This document shows, piece by piece, positions 23,701-34,085 of a stretch of 64,000 bases of DNA. The DNA is from Cyanophora paradoxa (lineage: Eukaryota; Glaucocystophyceae; Cyanophorales; Cyanophoraceae): contig QPMI01000657.1 of the NCBI GenBank assembly GCA_004431415.1, positions 62,001-126,000 on the forward strand, given 5' to 3'. The position numbers and the translations under genes were made by a program. Numbering within the stretch: position 1 is the stretch's first letter; each line of letters begins with the position of its first letter. The notes below the pieces were generated by a model that was given only the letters and a program-made list of their open reading frames with translations, made no database searches and was not told the DNA's origin.

Positions 23701-26700
23701 CCAATCAATCAGATGAAGCGTGTAAAGAGGTGCCATGTTTTTGTTTTCGGCGACAAATCGTTCGTTGTTAACATTTCATGAAACCAGGACTACGCCGTGA
23801 AATTTAATACAAAAGCACGAAATGAAGTCCGACATCGCATTCAAGGGACTCCAGAAATGGTCACTAATATTCTCAGCAGACGGACGCGGAAATCTACTGA
23901 TGCAGTTCGCTACATTGAAGTAGCGCCTCCTGGCCAACGAAATCGATTTCTACAAACTATCAAGACTATGCAAGAACGATTTCAGTTGGAGGACAATCCA
24001 GTTCTCACGGCCGAGGACATCATGATTGTAACCAAATGGGATAATTATCTAAAACGAGATGCTCAGTACAAGTCCTATCGTTACAGTGAGTTCTGGTCCA
24101 AATTCGACAAAGTAAAAGAGGAGTACCGGCCAAGATCGAAGCCAATCATTGTCAGAACCCACATTCCTAACATTCATCACAAACGCGAGAACTACTTCTA
24201 TTTACTTTTGGTGTCATTGTTTCATTGGGAAACCGACCTTATTAACACTACGGTATGATTGTTTTTAAAACAAACAATGCATTCTCTCTGAAATTGTTGT
24301 GCAGGGCAAAACAGATTTTTATGAAAACCTTTTCACTACTCTCATGACTTCGACTTCCAAACTGCAAACATTAGCACATGATATAGTCACAAGTGCAACA
24401 CAACGTCATCTTGACACTCATATCACCAAACCTGAAATTGACCAAAACTTATTTGCTCACGGACAATTGAAACTTGATTTTCAAGACAACGACATTCCGT
24501 ATTATTTCAACCATCAATCAATTGAAGAAACACTGCAAGAAATTCATGATACCATCTCAGCTGGCAAGGTTTCATCACAATATATTGAACAAGCTCTGAG
24601 TGAAATAGAACACATTCAAGAACAAGCAAAACAGACAATTGATGAAATCAATTACATTTCCTCTTCCCTCTCCAGACAACCAGACAATGTAGAGCTGCAT
24701 CCAATGGAAGACATGATTGTGGACCCGACTTCTTCGGCTGAAACTACTGATAAAAAACAAACAAAGCGACGATCGAGCTACAAGCCACGAACGAACCGTG
24801 CAAAAAGACATAGAACTTCTTCTTCTGAAACGGGTGTTCCAGCATCCAGCGCGGATTTCCAGGGTAAACATATCTTGTATTGTTTGTTTCGAACTCTAAT
24901 ATTTCATTCAGATGGGAATGACAACGACGATGCTGCAAATTTTGAATGGACAGAAAAATTATCTTCAGTACAGTGGAACTCGGAGCAAGAACAGTTCTTC
25001 AATGCTATTTCATCCACTTCGCACAATTTATACTTAAACGGCAAAGCTGGAACTGGAAAATCTTTCACGCTTTTACAGAGCATTCGAACTCTACGAACTA
25101 CAGGAAAACATGTCCGTTGCGGAGCCTGGACACAAAATGCTTCACAGCGGATTCACGGCTACACAATAGCATCGTTGACTGGTGTTTATCTGGAGAGCGA
25201 GAGCATTGAAACAATTGTCAACCGAATTAAAAATAACCGATCCTTATTGAACTTCTGGCAAGATACCGACGTTCTCTGCATTGATGAGATATCAACATTA
25301 CACGCAAACATCTTTGTTGTGCTGGATACACTCGGAAGAATTTTTCGATCGAACAATACACCTTTCGGCGGAATTCGAATAATTGTTGCAGGCGATTTCT
25401 GTCAGCTTCCACCTGTCCAGACAAGATCGCCCGTGCCATTCCCGGCAGGCATTCCATCAGCTCAATTGAAGGAGTGTGTCTACGCTTTCACAACACAAAC
25501 CTGGGCAATGTGTGAATTCAGAGTCCACGAGCTTTCACTTGTTTACAGACAAATTAAAGATCCGAATTTTATTGATATTTTAAACGAGCTCCGACTTGGT
25601 CAGTGAAAACCAATTTCATTGATCACATGCAATCATGAACACTGCTCTAATCGTTATTTCTCAGGTCAATTACTTTCTCAGCGTACACAGGACTTCATTA
25701 TATCAAGATTGGTTTTTGTGCCTGCAAACAGGCAGTACGAGCTTGTTGATTTGAATGGGAGGCGAAGTGGAGTTGATCACATCAATATGAAACGTCTGGC
25801 TTCTCATCCAGGTCAATCAGCCACTTTCTGTTCATTTGACGACAATCCATTCAACGGAACACAAATTGCATCCACGGGTCTACTTCCATCTCTTACACTG
25901 AAACAGAACGTGCCTATTGTCTTATTAAAAAACACCCGGCAACCGCAAGTGTTCAACAGTGCTATAGCAACGTTCCTGTACTACGACTCCACAGCTCTGT
26001 TGTCAGATGATGATATCTATCCTGTTCACAACCGTGTCTCACGAGCGTCTTTGCCCGAACATTTAAAAGGCGTCCTTGTTGTTAGGGTGCATCATATTTT
26101 TGATTTCCTATTCCTGACTTACTTACTAATTGCAACGCTAAATCAAAAGATGCACGAGAGCAAAGCTATTGTTCGCCTTCCAGCCTACACAGCAATAACG
26201 ACCAAATATAATCCTAATGTTCAAGATATGTGCAAGATTTCCCGAGTGCAATACCCCATTCAACTTGCATGGGCTGCAACAATACATCGCTTGCAAGGAA
26301 TAAAAGTAAATGCTCTTCGTACAGCTGTCGGTCGATCTACAAACTGGGACGCTGGAATGTTCTACACTGTTTTCTCACGTGTCGAGTGCGGTGACGATCT
26401 CTATATTCCCATTCCCCAACCTGCAAGACGCCAGAAATTCATTGACAGCCTCAAGTCCTTCGTACCATTTACTCATCCTCTCGTGAAAGTGGCTCTACAA
26501 ATTTTCTCCGAATGTGCAGCAAGCAACAATCCTTGCCCACACATACCCACAAACACGACCACCTCTGGCAATGCAAGTACAGTGTTTTTGAGTGGAGAAT
26601 CTCCATGGACGGATCAAGCACTCCAACAGAGATATATGTGGTTCCAAAACAGCTGCTATTTCGATTGCTTCCTAATTTGCTTTGAGGCGTTATTCCACGC

Positions 26701-27590
26701 TTCTTCAATTCTCGCTCCAGCTTCTCAAATGAACAATCTCACTGCTTCTGAACGGCTTCTTCTGTCTCTGTTTCGTCAACTTCCACTGGGTACTTTATCG
26801 GCACAAATGATGAACCAAGCTCGAGATTCTCTGAGACAAAACTTGGTCGATATCGCACACCAAAGGTTTCCCCGATCAACTCTCACTACAACATGTACCT
26901 ACAGTGTTCTTGACACCATCAGTCTTGCTGTATTTCTTTTTCCGAACCTTCATCCTTTCTTTTCTATGAAGCGACAAATTACATCCTCTTGCCCAACCTG
27001 CGACATCAGCGTGAATTCTGCTGAGCCCGTAAGGCCATACTTGTCTCTCACTCCCTCAACAAATAACTCTTTGGAAACTCCCTGGAATATTCAAGAGCAA
27101 CTTCTCAAAATCTACTCAGGACAAGTACACACACACATTTTCGCCAACAACTGTAATAGCTGCAATGCTCCATATATACCAAATGCATCCATTCTTCGCT
27201 GGCCTCAAATGTTAATACTGGACATAGGAGTGCCTTCTGCGCCGTGTCGGTTGCAGCGGCTGCCACTACTTTTTCAAGTACGTTAATTTGCTTCATAAGT
27301 GCATTCAATTTCGCAGTGTTCTTACGTCAATGGTACTTCAGATTCCAAATGTGGGAATCTACAAACTTGTAGCTGTTATTCAAGCTTTACCCAACCACTT
27401 CAGTGCTCTCATCAAACTATCCTATCAGCACCACAGGAATTTTATTTATAAATACGACGATTTGAGATCAGGCACAGATGGATGCTTAGTTCCCATTTCT
27501 CCAGAATTTGATTCAGTACCAGCAAACGCCTTCAACAGTACCCTGACTCATATACTATTCTTTTCTTTGGAAACAGTATCTTCAGGATGA
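20779..27590 (+). CDS. Helitron RepHel transposase with C-terminal ubiquitin-hydrolase-like domain
   Basis: Intron-split Helitron protein. The Helitron-like N-terminal region (22,080-23,060) is followed by the HUH motif in RGLPHIHMLIWMKP (about 23,020-23,060). The two-tyrosine motif FVYKYLSKYVSKPE is at about 23,490-23,530. The PIF1-type helicase has Walker A LNGKAGTGKSFTL (25,035-25,075), Walker B VLCIDEISTLHAN (25,270-25,310), AGDFCQLPPVQT (25,388-25,425) and WAATIHRLQGIKVNALRTAV (26,270-26,330). In the same frame after the helicase comes QNSCYFDCFLICFEALF (about 26,648), then CxxC pairs, and after an intron YKLVAVIQALPNHFSALIKL with FIYKYDDL. This is the Cys box / His box / Asp pattern of C19 ubiquitin hydrolases. 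Example intron: 22,531-22,587. Rep nicks and joins element ends and the helicase unwinds them for rolling-circle transposition; the peptidase role is unknown. The 5' start is uncertain. Confidence 0.85.
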
Positions 27591-27787
27591 TGACCATTTC
27601 TTGTGTTATTAATAACTAATGAAATATCTGGAATTCACATCAATTGAAGACCTATGCACTATTGGCTTAATCTTATAGCAACCCACTATTGAAGGCAGCA
27701 TCTGCTTAACAATACAGTTCATAAACACAATGTGTATTGTTTCTTTCACATTCGTGCAAAACAAAAAATCTTTTCTCCTCCGCTGGC

Positions 27788-29849
27788 TCAGCCGTTATCA
27801 TCCTCCATATCAGCATCAGACTGTGTGACTTGCTCATTTTCTGTCTGAGAAGGACCAGCAACTGGTACAGGTAGAGCTTGACCTGGTCGAGGCTGCGATC
27901 ATATTAAAAAAGAAACGAAAAGTCCTTTCGAATAACATAAAACGCACATAAGAATACATTGTGCTCAAGCGATGAAGAACAAGCTCACGTCCAATTACAT
28001 CGTTCGACGATGTTGGATATGCAGCATGCATGAGCTGAACAGGCAGCTAAAAAGGAAAAATATGTCAATCAATTGCAATGCAGACAAACAACAATGCCTT
28101 ACCGCATGTGATGGCCGACGATCAGCAAAGAACACCTCGTACTTAGGAATTTGGCGAACAGCATTTACAAGTTCGCTGGCCGACAAATTCTGTTCACAAA
28201 TATCAATTTTATTTTCAATGAACAAAAACAATTGCTCGCACCTCGGCCGAGAACCGCCAGTCCTTTGCATCTGTGCAAAATTTGGACTGTCCTCCACAAA
28301 CAGCAACCTGAGCTTCAGATTTAAAGATAGCAGAATCCAAACAAATAAATTTGCTTACCATATCGCCAACTATCATACGAAACAACGTCTTCTTTAAAGC
28401 AGTTTTCTCCAGTGGAAAGCAATCACGAATGAAGAGATAAGATGTGTTCCCAGGAGTTCCACGCATGTCGTGAACGCCTGAAAGAAAAGCATTCACTTGC
28501 TTGAAAGAATCCAGAGAGGTGAGTGCAACTCGGTTGTTCCCCAACGAAAACAGAAGGAACTGTGGAAAATCATTACATAGGATTGCTTTGCCAAGAACAC
28601 AAAAATAAATTGCACCGAGCATTTCCCTTGGTTTGAAGCGAAAAATTGCATTGCTTCGGAGAACCCTCGGATGTCAATCTCCTCCATTGCACCTTGCATT
28701 CCATCATCAAAAATCATCAATCAACCCAAACCGCGTTAAATGAAAAGAAAATGCACTCAGGTTATCCGTCAAAAACGCCGATCTGTTGACCTTTGCCAAA
28801 GCTGCAAGATTTGGCCCCTGAAAAAAAAATTACACATGAAGTCTGACATCATGAATATTTCTTTGCACCTGAAACGAACAAGTTTCTTTTTCGTGCCAAA
28901 GCTGGACGAACTTGGCAATGTCTTCCTTGTTCCCAGCACGCTTTAAAGCGTTCAGTTCCCGAACCTGACATCGTTTATAATGTATGTCAGCGAACAAAAT
29001 TAATTGCTCATGTATTGCGTTTCAAAAAAAAACCAATGACGGGCCTGCTCAAAGAACTCCTTTTCCGCCAGTTTCAGAAGCATGCGTTCGACCACTCCGT
29101 CCGACGAGTAGTCGTCAAGTTTCTCAACTTTGAACTTCGTGTTCTCTTTTGCAGTTCCCATACCTGTCAGAAAGTAGTTTGCTCCTTTATCAAACAACAA
29201 ACACTGCTTTCAAAAGAAACACACCATTTCCGATTGAAAAGAAGCCTTTCGCCACGAAATGTGTATGCTGCTTCTTCTCATATCTTGCATCCACTTCAAG
29301 ATCTGCAACATGTTAATTTGTTTGTCGTCCAATTGCTCTACAAAGAATCCCTCACTGTTTGCAGTTGCTGCAAGCACAGCATCCAAATTCCGACCTCGGA
29401 ACGGATAGTTCTTCAGACGGTAAACAAATCCCTGTTCGCTGTTCAATACCAACAATACACACTCAGCAATCACTTCAATTAGACGCACATCTTTGGCCCT
29501 TTTCCGCATGAACTCTTCCAGAAACGGCTCCAAAATTTCTTGTGGTGGCAAATCCTCGAAGGATACAGGCTTGACACTGTTGACGGAATATGACCCCTGC
29601 ATGATCATCAGTACATGCACACACTCAAAACAAACAAATGTGCACCTTGTCATACCAATTTTTCTCATCGTTCTTCGCAACACCAGAGTTAATGCTACCA
29701 CATACGCGGAACATTACAATCTGCTCTTTAATGAATTTCAAAGCAAACCTCAACTGCCATTACACTTGCTCACCACATTAGACATCCTCAGTGCCGCGTA
29801 TGTGTTCTCAGCAATCAAGAAGCCTGTGCTGTTCGCCATTGTTGTCGAG
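27788..29849 (-). pseudogene. 3' half of an unrecognised multi-exon gene, cut by the PLV
   Basis: Minus-strand exons with GT/AG borders. The exon broken by the virus continues TTMANSTGFLIAENTYAALR up to a donor near 29,782. The next large exon (about 29,222-29,598) starts GSYSVNSVKPVSFEDLPPQE and includes QGFVYRLKNYPFRGRNLDAV. Then come GTAKENTKFKVEKLDDYSSD (about 29,160 down), VRELNALKRAGNKEDIAKFV (about 28,968 down), GMQGAMEEIDIRGFSEAMQF (about 28,700) and NRVALTSLDSFKQVNAFLSG (about 28,540). The last exon ends in an acidic tail SDADMEDDNG with TGA at 27,788-27,790. I do not recognise the family; the sequence is mostly helical and charged. The reading frame is intact in each exon, so disruption looks recent or the allele is one of several. 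Confidence 0.65.
29844..29849. repeat. Left target-site duplication GTCGAG
   Basis: GTCGAG directly before the first base of the left terminal repeat. An identical GTCGAG follows the right repeat at 57,985-57,990. A 6-bp duplication is the signature of Polinton/Maverick retroviral-type integrases. Confidence 0.95.
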
Positions 29850-30120
29850 ACACATAGAGAAAGCCCGCGTTTTATCCCTCGGCTAAGTTTAATTATAATT
29901 TGTTTATATTTTACCTATATTTCTTGCATATTTTACGATAATTTATGTGTATTTTATCCTTTATTCTTGTCTTTTATGTGTGTAATTCATATATTTTACT
30001 ATCCAAACCCTTACTGAAATTTAATTTATTCGTAACTCCGATGTATTTTACGTTTATCTCTCGTAATCACTTGTATTTGAGGTTGATTTTAAACTTAGAT
30101 AAATTATATCACGCCTCCTG

Positions 30121-30146
30121 ATAAAACGCGGGCTTTCTCTATGTGT
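30121..30146. repeat. Internal inverted copy of the PLV tip (left)
   Basis: These 26 bases are the exact reverse complement of the element's first 26 bases (29,850-29,875). The outer 297 bp of the terminal repeat are thus themselves bounded by inverted repeats and could fold as a panhandle. The mirror copy in the right repeat is 57,688-57,713. Confidence 0.93.
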
Positions 30147-30448
30147 GATATTACGCATTATCGTGTATAATGATATGGAAATAATATGGGTATGCATTAT
30201 ATGAAAAATATGTATTTAATTATACAAGAAATATGTATGAAATTATAATGGAATTCCATCGAAAAATAATAAAATGTACTTTCTCGATTAAATGCGATGA
30301 TGATATGGAGCGCATATGGCGTGTATGGAGCGCGGGACGTGTATTATAAGAAAGATATGTTAGTATTCTTTATGATTCTTATGTTATTATAATGGTATTT
30401 TATGACTGATATTTTGTTGTTTTAATGGGTTCTTACTGATAATGGTAT

Positions 30449-30541
30449 GTGTTACAGGTGTTACAGGTTCATCCCAAACTTTCCCCTAGGAGGAGGTCGG
30501 CGGCTTGGAACTTTGGGATAGACCTGTAACACCTGTAACAC
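30449..30541. repeat. 93-bp imperfect palindrome, copy 1 (left TIR)
   Basis: The outer arms are GTGTTACAGGTGTTACAGGT and its complement, each holding two direct GTTACAGGT-type iterons. The inner arms are ATCCCAAACTTTCCCC and its near complement around a GGAGGTCGGCGGC core. The same unit occurs at 40,498-40,590 and 57,293-57,385. It could be a replication origin, a control site, or a small palindromic insertion unit. Confidence 0.9.
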
Positions 30542-30590
30542 TACACTGAATCACAATTAATTAACCTGTTACATCTTCTTTTACCACTTA

Positions 30591-30701
30591 TTACCGTGTC
30601 GGAAATCTCGATACTTTATGTCTCTCCGTATAAGGAGATCCACCAAAGATACCTATTATCCTTTCTTTTATTAACGATGATATATTACATGTCTTTCGCT
30701 C
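30591..30701 (-). pseudogene. Truncated 3' copy of the SpeD-like gene inside the left TIR
   Basis: Because the right terminal repeat reaches into the SpeD-like gene, the left repeat carries the complement of its last 36 codons plus stop. It lacks the catalytic Ser, His and Cys, so it is a by-product of the repeat structure. Confidence 0.9.
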
Positions 30702-30924
30702 TGAAACAAGAAAAGATCTTTAAATTTAACAGTAAAATCAGTTTATTGTATAATTTACAAACATTGTTTGGTTGTTCATCAATAAACACTTACAGTAAAC
30801 TGTTTTACTGTCTGTTCTATCGTTAACTCTTTCACATTTTGCGAAAACATTGACAATAAAACAGTCAGGTAGCCTGATTTTATTGACAGTAAAATGAAAA
30901 TCTCACTGTATATCGTGCGAAAAA
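30702..30924. other. AT-rich PLV intergenic region
   Basis: No gene. It contains a short inverted repeat (GACAATAAAACAGTCAGG ... CCTGATTTTATTG, about 30,851-30,888) and TTTACTGT direct repeats, followed by the leader of the first PLV gene. Confidence 0.5.
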
Positions 30925-31018
30925 TGAAAGCCCCGTGAGCTACACAAATTGATTTAAGGAAGTTGCGATATAGAGGTGTAAGAAAGAAAATTATTTTCTG
31001 TGTAAGAGATAAGTAACG
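30925..31018 (+). promoter_or_regulatory. Duplicated 94-bp leader/promoter, copy 1
   Basis: Starts TGAAAGCCCCGTGAGC and ends TGTGTAAGAGATAAGTAACG right at the ATG. A near-identical 94-bp unit precedes the next gene (31,714-31,807). Shared blocks are TGATTTAAGGAAGTTGCGATATA and ATTTTCTGTGTAAGAGATAA. The pair probably provides the same promoter and 5' leader to two consecutive genes. Confidence 0.75.
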
Positions 31019-31705
31019 ATGGAACCCGTAGCTGATATACCTGCTTTGTATGAAAATAATAATAGAATTCGCGCTTACAATATTCCGATAGAAGGAAATC
31101 CTGCTTTTTCAGAAATTCTTAAATTAAGTATGTTTGATAATATGCAAATGCTAACGGTTATACAAGCTATTGAATTTGGACGACATGGATTCGGTGATGA
31201 TCTTAAACTTACTCATATCTCATCTATTGGATATTATCCGTCAAATACCAAAGAAGTATATGTTCATACTTATGATAATCGGTTTTGTCGGTTGTATGAA
31301 GATGAAGTAGATGAGGATGTAAGGGTAAACATTGATAATTATCGAAAAATCTTAGACTTAACGGAGGTTTTCAATGATGAAATTGATCTACAAAATGAAT
31401 TAACATTTCTTTTAATTCGTGTAAGGGATTATATAGGTAAAAATGCTCGTCGGCTCGAAATTGAAAGGTTGCTACGTCGGGTTTATCTCGATGTGCCAAA
31501 ACGTGATCTATCACGTGTTCATGATAAATTCGAAAAATATGGTTTAGTCATCAGAAGCCGTGTAAGTCTCCGTAAGTTGCTATATAAACATGGTGCAATT
31601 TGGACAACACGGACAGGATGGTATATAGCCGAAAAAAATGAAAGTAATGAAATACTTGTGGACATTTTCGGTGCGCGGCATTACCCATATATTGATGAGT
31701 TTTAG
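31019..31705 (+). CDS. Unrecognised PLV protein, 228 aa
   Basis: ATG follows the duplicated leader; the stop is TAG at 31,703-31,705. The soluble, acidic N-terminal half ends around the EVDEDVRVNIDNYRKIL segment. The C-terminal half is rich in Arg/Lys (NARRLEIERLLRRVYLDVP, VIRSRVSLRKLLYKHG) and could be a winged-helix nucleic-acid-binding fold. No family was recognised. Being the first gene behind a repeated leader suggests early or shared regulation with the next gene. Confidence 0.8.
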   Translation: MEPVADIPALYENNNRIRAYNIPIEGNPAFSEILKLSMFDNMQMLTVIQAIEFGRHGFGDDLKLTHISSIGYYPSNTKEVYVHTYDNRFCRLYEDEVDEDVRVNIDNYRKILDLTEVFNDEIDLQNELTFLLIRVRDYIGKNARRLEIERLLRRVYLDVPKRDLSRVHDKFEKYGLVIRSRVSLRKLLYKHGAIWTTRTGWYIAEKNESNEILVDIFGARHYPYIDEF

Positions 31706-31713
31706 GCAAAAAT

Positions 31714-31807
31714 TGAAAGCCCCGTGAGCAACTCAAAATGATTTAAGGAAGTTGCGATATATAGGGGTAACAAAGAAAAACATTTTCTGTGTAAGAGATA
31801 AGTAACG
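31714..31807 (+). promoter_or_regulatory. Duplicated 94-bp leader/promoter, copy 2
   Basis: Same layout as 30,925-31,018: TGAAAGCCCCGTGAGC, TTTAAGGAAGTTGCGATATA, and TTTTCTGTGTAAGAGATAAG up to the ATG at 31,808. The differences are scattered substitutions only. Confidence 0.75.
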
Positions 31808-32086
31808 ATGTCGCGCGCTGAAATGTTTAAGGAGATCTCCGATATCATGGAAGCCGCCGAATACTTCTATAAACAAAATGACACCCTTTACCCTTCTCTG
31901 TCTCATATTGTAGCGATTGGTTTCTTAGCTGATAGACCCGATCGACTGTATGCAAAGAGTGATGAAAACCACTTTTTCCACTATCAAAAGCAAACTTTAA
32001 AAAGAGGAAAGGTGGAATACAACGTTAAAGCACTGTTTAACTTTGGCGGCGAGTTCATCCCTCTTATCGAATTCAAAAACCACTAA
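31808..32086 (+). CDS. Unrecognised small PLV protein, 92 aa
   Basis: Starts MSRAEMFKEISDIMEAAEYF directly after the second copy of the leader and ends with TAA four bases into the convergent penton gene. It has a helical N-terminus and a basic centre (LKRGKVEYNVK). No family was recognised. Confidence 0.7.
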   Translation: MSRAEMFKEISDIMEAAEYFYKQNDTLYPSLSHIVAIGFLADRPDRLYAKSDENHFFHYQKQTLKRGKVEYNVKALFNFGGEFIPLIEFKNH

Positions 32087-32994
32087 TCAATACCTAACGC
32101 TAAAAATTCCAACTGGAACGAATTATCGATACCGTTCATATCAACAACATCACCGTAATAATCACGAAACTCTACCGTTAACTCATTAATCACCAAATTA
32201 CGATCGTTTATTTTTATGTATTCGCCATGCTCTCCGCTATGGTATATATACTTTCCGATGTCCTGACTTAATTGTAAACGCAAAATTGCGCCTTGGTTCT
32301 GTGGTTGCGATCGTGGGACTATATTATGGTTTGCCGCAAATGTGGCAATTTCTTTAATGTGCATATAAATGTATTGTTCAGCGTTCATGTCTGCCATCTT
32401 TGGACTAACCGCTTTAAAAGCCATCGGTGCCGCTACTAACTCCGCTCCCTCGAATGTTATCCCCCACTGTGGGTGATCTGGTGTTATCGGAGTCCCTGCA
32501 TAAAATAAGATATTTTCGGGAGCATATAAAGACCTATTATTATCTATTATCTGTTCTGCGCTACCTAATAACGTTGTTGCACTTAGACCCAATAACTTAG
32601 CTATTCTATTGTTTCCGGCGATGAGTTCAAAAGCGAAATTACTATAAAACTCTAACTTGTATGTCATCGGATTATAATAGATCTTAAATAATATATTCTC
32701 TGTAACCGCAAAGTTCAAACCATAATTATATGGTTGTGTTACTCCGAAATGCCCTTGGTTTATATAACCACTCGGTAATGGGTATACTTGCTGATTAAGA
32801 TAAACACCATCAATATTATAACGTATGTTTATAAAATCGGTTCCTATTGAATTATATATACTGTTCGGAATCTCAGCATACAAAACACGACATTGCCGCG
32901 GTTTGGTTATTGGTCTTGTGAGAGCAACCCTATAAGAGTTTTCTTTTTGTCCTTGTTGTCGATCTCTACTATCGACATTGATAAGACGAATCAT
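32083..32994 (-). CDS. Penton-like minor capsid protein A
   Basis: Starting at the ATG at 32,994 (MIRLINVDSRDRQQGQKENS; upstream codons overlap the divergent gene) gives about 303 residues. The opening I-N-V-D-S-R-D-R, then SYRVALTRPITKPRQCRVLY and AEIPNSIYNS, is typical of the single-jelly-roll penton/minor capsid proteins of Polintons, PLVs and virophages. These occupy the icosahedral vertices. The C-terminus ends in a beta-rich segment (ELTVEFRDYYGDVVDMNG). It is divergent from penton-like protein B with about 29 bp between the starts. Confidence 0.82.
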   Translation of the reverse strand: MIRLINVDSRDRQQGQKENSYRVALTRPITKPRQCRVLYAEIPNSIYNSIGTDFINIRYNIDGVYLNQQVYPLPSGYINQGHFGVTQPYNYGLNFAVTENILFKIYYNPMTYKLEFYSNFAFELIAGNNRIAKLLGLSATTLLGSAEQIIDNNRSLYAPENILFYAGTPITPDHPQWGITFEGAELVAAPMAFKAVSPKMADMNAEQYIYMHIKEIATFAANHNIVPRSQPQNQGAILRLQLSQDIGKYIYHSGEHGEYIKINDRNLVINELTVEFRDYYGDVVDMNGIDNSFQLEFLALGID

Positions 32995-33023
32995 TTTATT
33001 ATATGAATATAGATTAAAGAAAC

Positions 33024-34034
33024 ATGCCGGTCGAATATGTCGAAGTTTCATCATTTAGACAGGCTCCTAATCTCGATGCGCCGACGTCTAAGTTTATCGC
33101 TGAATTACCAAAGATGTATGAGAATGTAAGAGCTGTCCGACTTGTTTCGGCGGAATTCTATAACTCCATTCCTCTTATCAGCGGTGAAAGTGTCCCCGGA
33201 GATGTCACAGTTACTGATTCTTTCACTATTAATTTTAGTATCGCTAATTCAGCGATCAACTCTACCAATGCACCCGCTCCCGGTTTTGATGTTTGGCGCT
33301 CGATTCGTCCCGGACAAGGTGGCGGAAGCTTAGTAATTAATACGCATCAGGAATTAGTAAACCGTATTAATACTCGGTTTACTGGTTTAACACCCGATCC
33401 TCAAATTAGGTGTAAATGGGATACCGTAGATAAACGCGTAATATTCTATGCTCCACATGAATTTTACATAGCATTCACAACTGCTAAGGATCCTTCTAGT
33501 TCGATGGCTGAAAAATCAAACCGACACGGTCGTATGCTTGGTCTCGATGCCGGAAGAGCCGGTAACCGATTTATCAAATCTAACATTTACTCAACTGAAT
33601 ATGATCCTATCTTTACAGGTGCTAATGTTCATGGTATCATCTCGACATTCCCTACTGAGAGTTGCAAAGATAATGTATTATTCGTGAGAGTAAAAGAACT
33701 GGGTGACCTCGTTCAATGTGCCGACGGTCTCCTTTCTGGATACTTCCATAAACTCGTGGTGCAAGATAAAGACTTTGCGGAACACGTTGTTTATAACTCA
33801 ACAGAAGCAAACCCATTATATAAGTATTACGGGAAACCATTCGCAATCTCTCAAATGTCCGTAGAAATTGTGAATGCTCAAAACGAATTAATCGATTTTG
33901 AGGGGCAACCTGTGCATTTAACTTTCGAAATCCGATATGGTGAAGAACCCGCCGGTGATCCTATTTATGAGTATTTCAAAATGAGAATGAGAGAAACTCA
34001 CCCAAATTATCCGGTGATTTGCAATTTTGGATAA
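33024..34034 (+). CDS. Penton-like minor capsid protein B
   Basis: 336 residues. The N-terminus VEVSSFRQAPNLDAPTSKFI, then MYENVRAVRLVSAEFYNSIP, has the same layout as protein A (charged start, then V-x-L-x-x-A-E-x-x-N-S-I). The C-terminus (MSVEIVNAQNELIDFEGQPV, then HLTFEIRY) matches the final strands of protein A. This suggests an old duplication giving two minor capsid proteins. It sits 51 bp upstream of the major capsid gene in the same direction. Confidence 0.78.
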   Translation: MPVEYVEVSSFRQAPNLDAPTSKFIAELPKMYENVRAVRLVSAEFYNSIPLISGESVPGDVTVTDSFTINFSIANSAINSTNAPAPGFDVWRSIRPGQGGGSLVINTHQELVNRINTRFTGLTPDPQIRCKWDTVDKRVIFYAPHEFYIAFTTAKDPSSSMAEKSNRHGRMLGLDAGRAGNRFIKSNIYSTEYDPIFTGANVHGIISTFPTESCKDNVLFVRVKELGDLVQCADGLLSGYFHKLVVQDKDFAEHVVYNSTEANPLYKYYGKPFAISQMSVEIVNAQNELIDFEGQPVHLTFEIRYGEEPAGDPIYEYFKMRMRETHPNYPVICNFG

Positions 34035-34085
34035 TTAAGGATCATTCACAGAATTTTTATATTTTATTATTGTAAAAGAGAAAAC

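Larger units (their letters stand above)
15840..27590 (+). mobile_element. Helitron-like element (boundaries unresolved)
   Basis: The RepHel gene proves a Helitron-type transposon. The zinc-finger/ERCC4 gene upstream and the minus-strand gene to the right share its lower GC content and intron style, so all may be cargo of one large element running from about 15.5 kb to about 60 kb once the nested virus is discounted. A 5'-TC end and a 3' hairpin-CTRR end were not identified with confidence. The coordinates given are only the coding span. Confidence 0.6.
29850..30701. repeat. Left terminal inverted repeat (852 bp)
   Basis: Pairs base for base with 57,133-57,984 in reverse complement; the coordinate sum is a constant 87,834 at every landmark checked, so there are no indels. 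One mismatch was noticed near the inner edge (CTTTTATTA against CTTCTATTA). The tip starts ACACATAGAGAAAGCCCGCG. It contains the AT-rich tip unit, a 93-bp palindrome, and the last 36 codons of the SpeD-like gene. Confidence 0.95.

Noticed and set aside
28740-29482. Plus-strand ORFs across the interrupted gene
   Set aside because: Antisense to well-bordered minus-strand exons and lacking any domain.
30596-30826. 76-residue plus-strand ORF at the left TIR edge
   Set aside because: It overlaps the complement of the SpeD-like gene end and has no matching ORF beyond the repeat; a chance frame.
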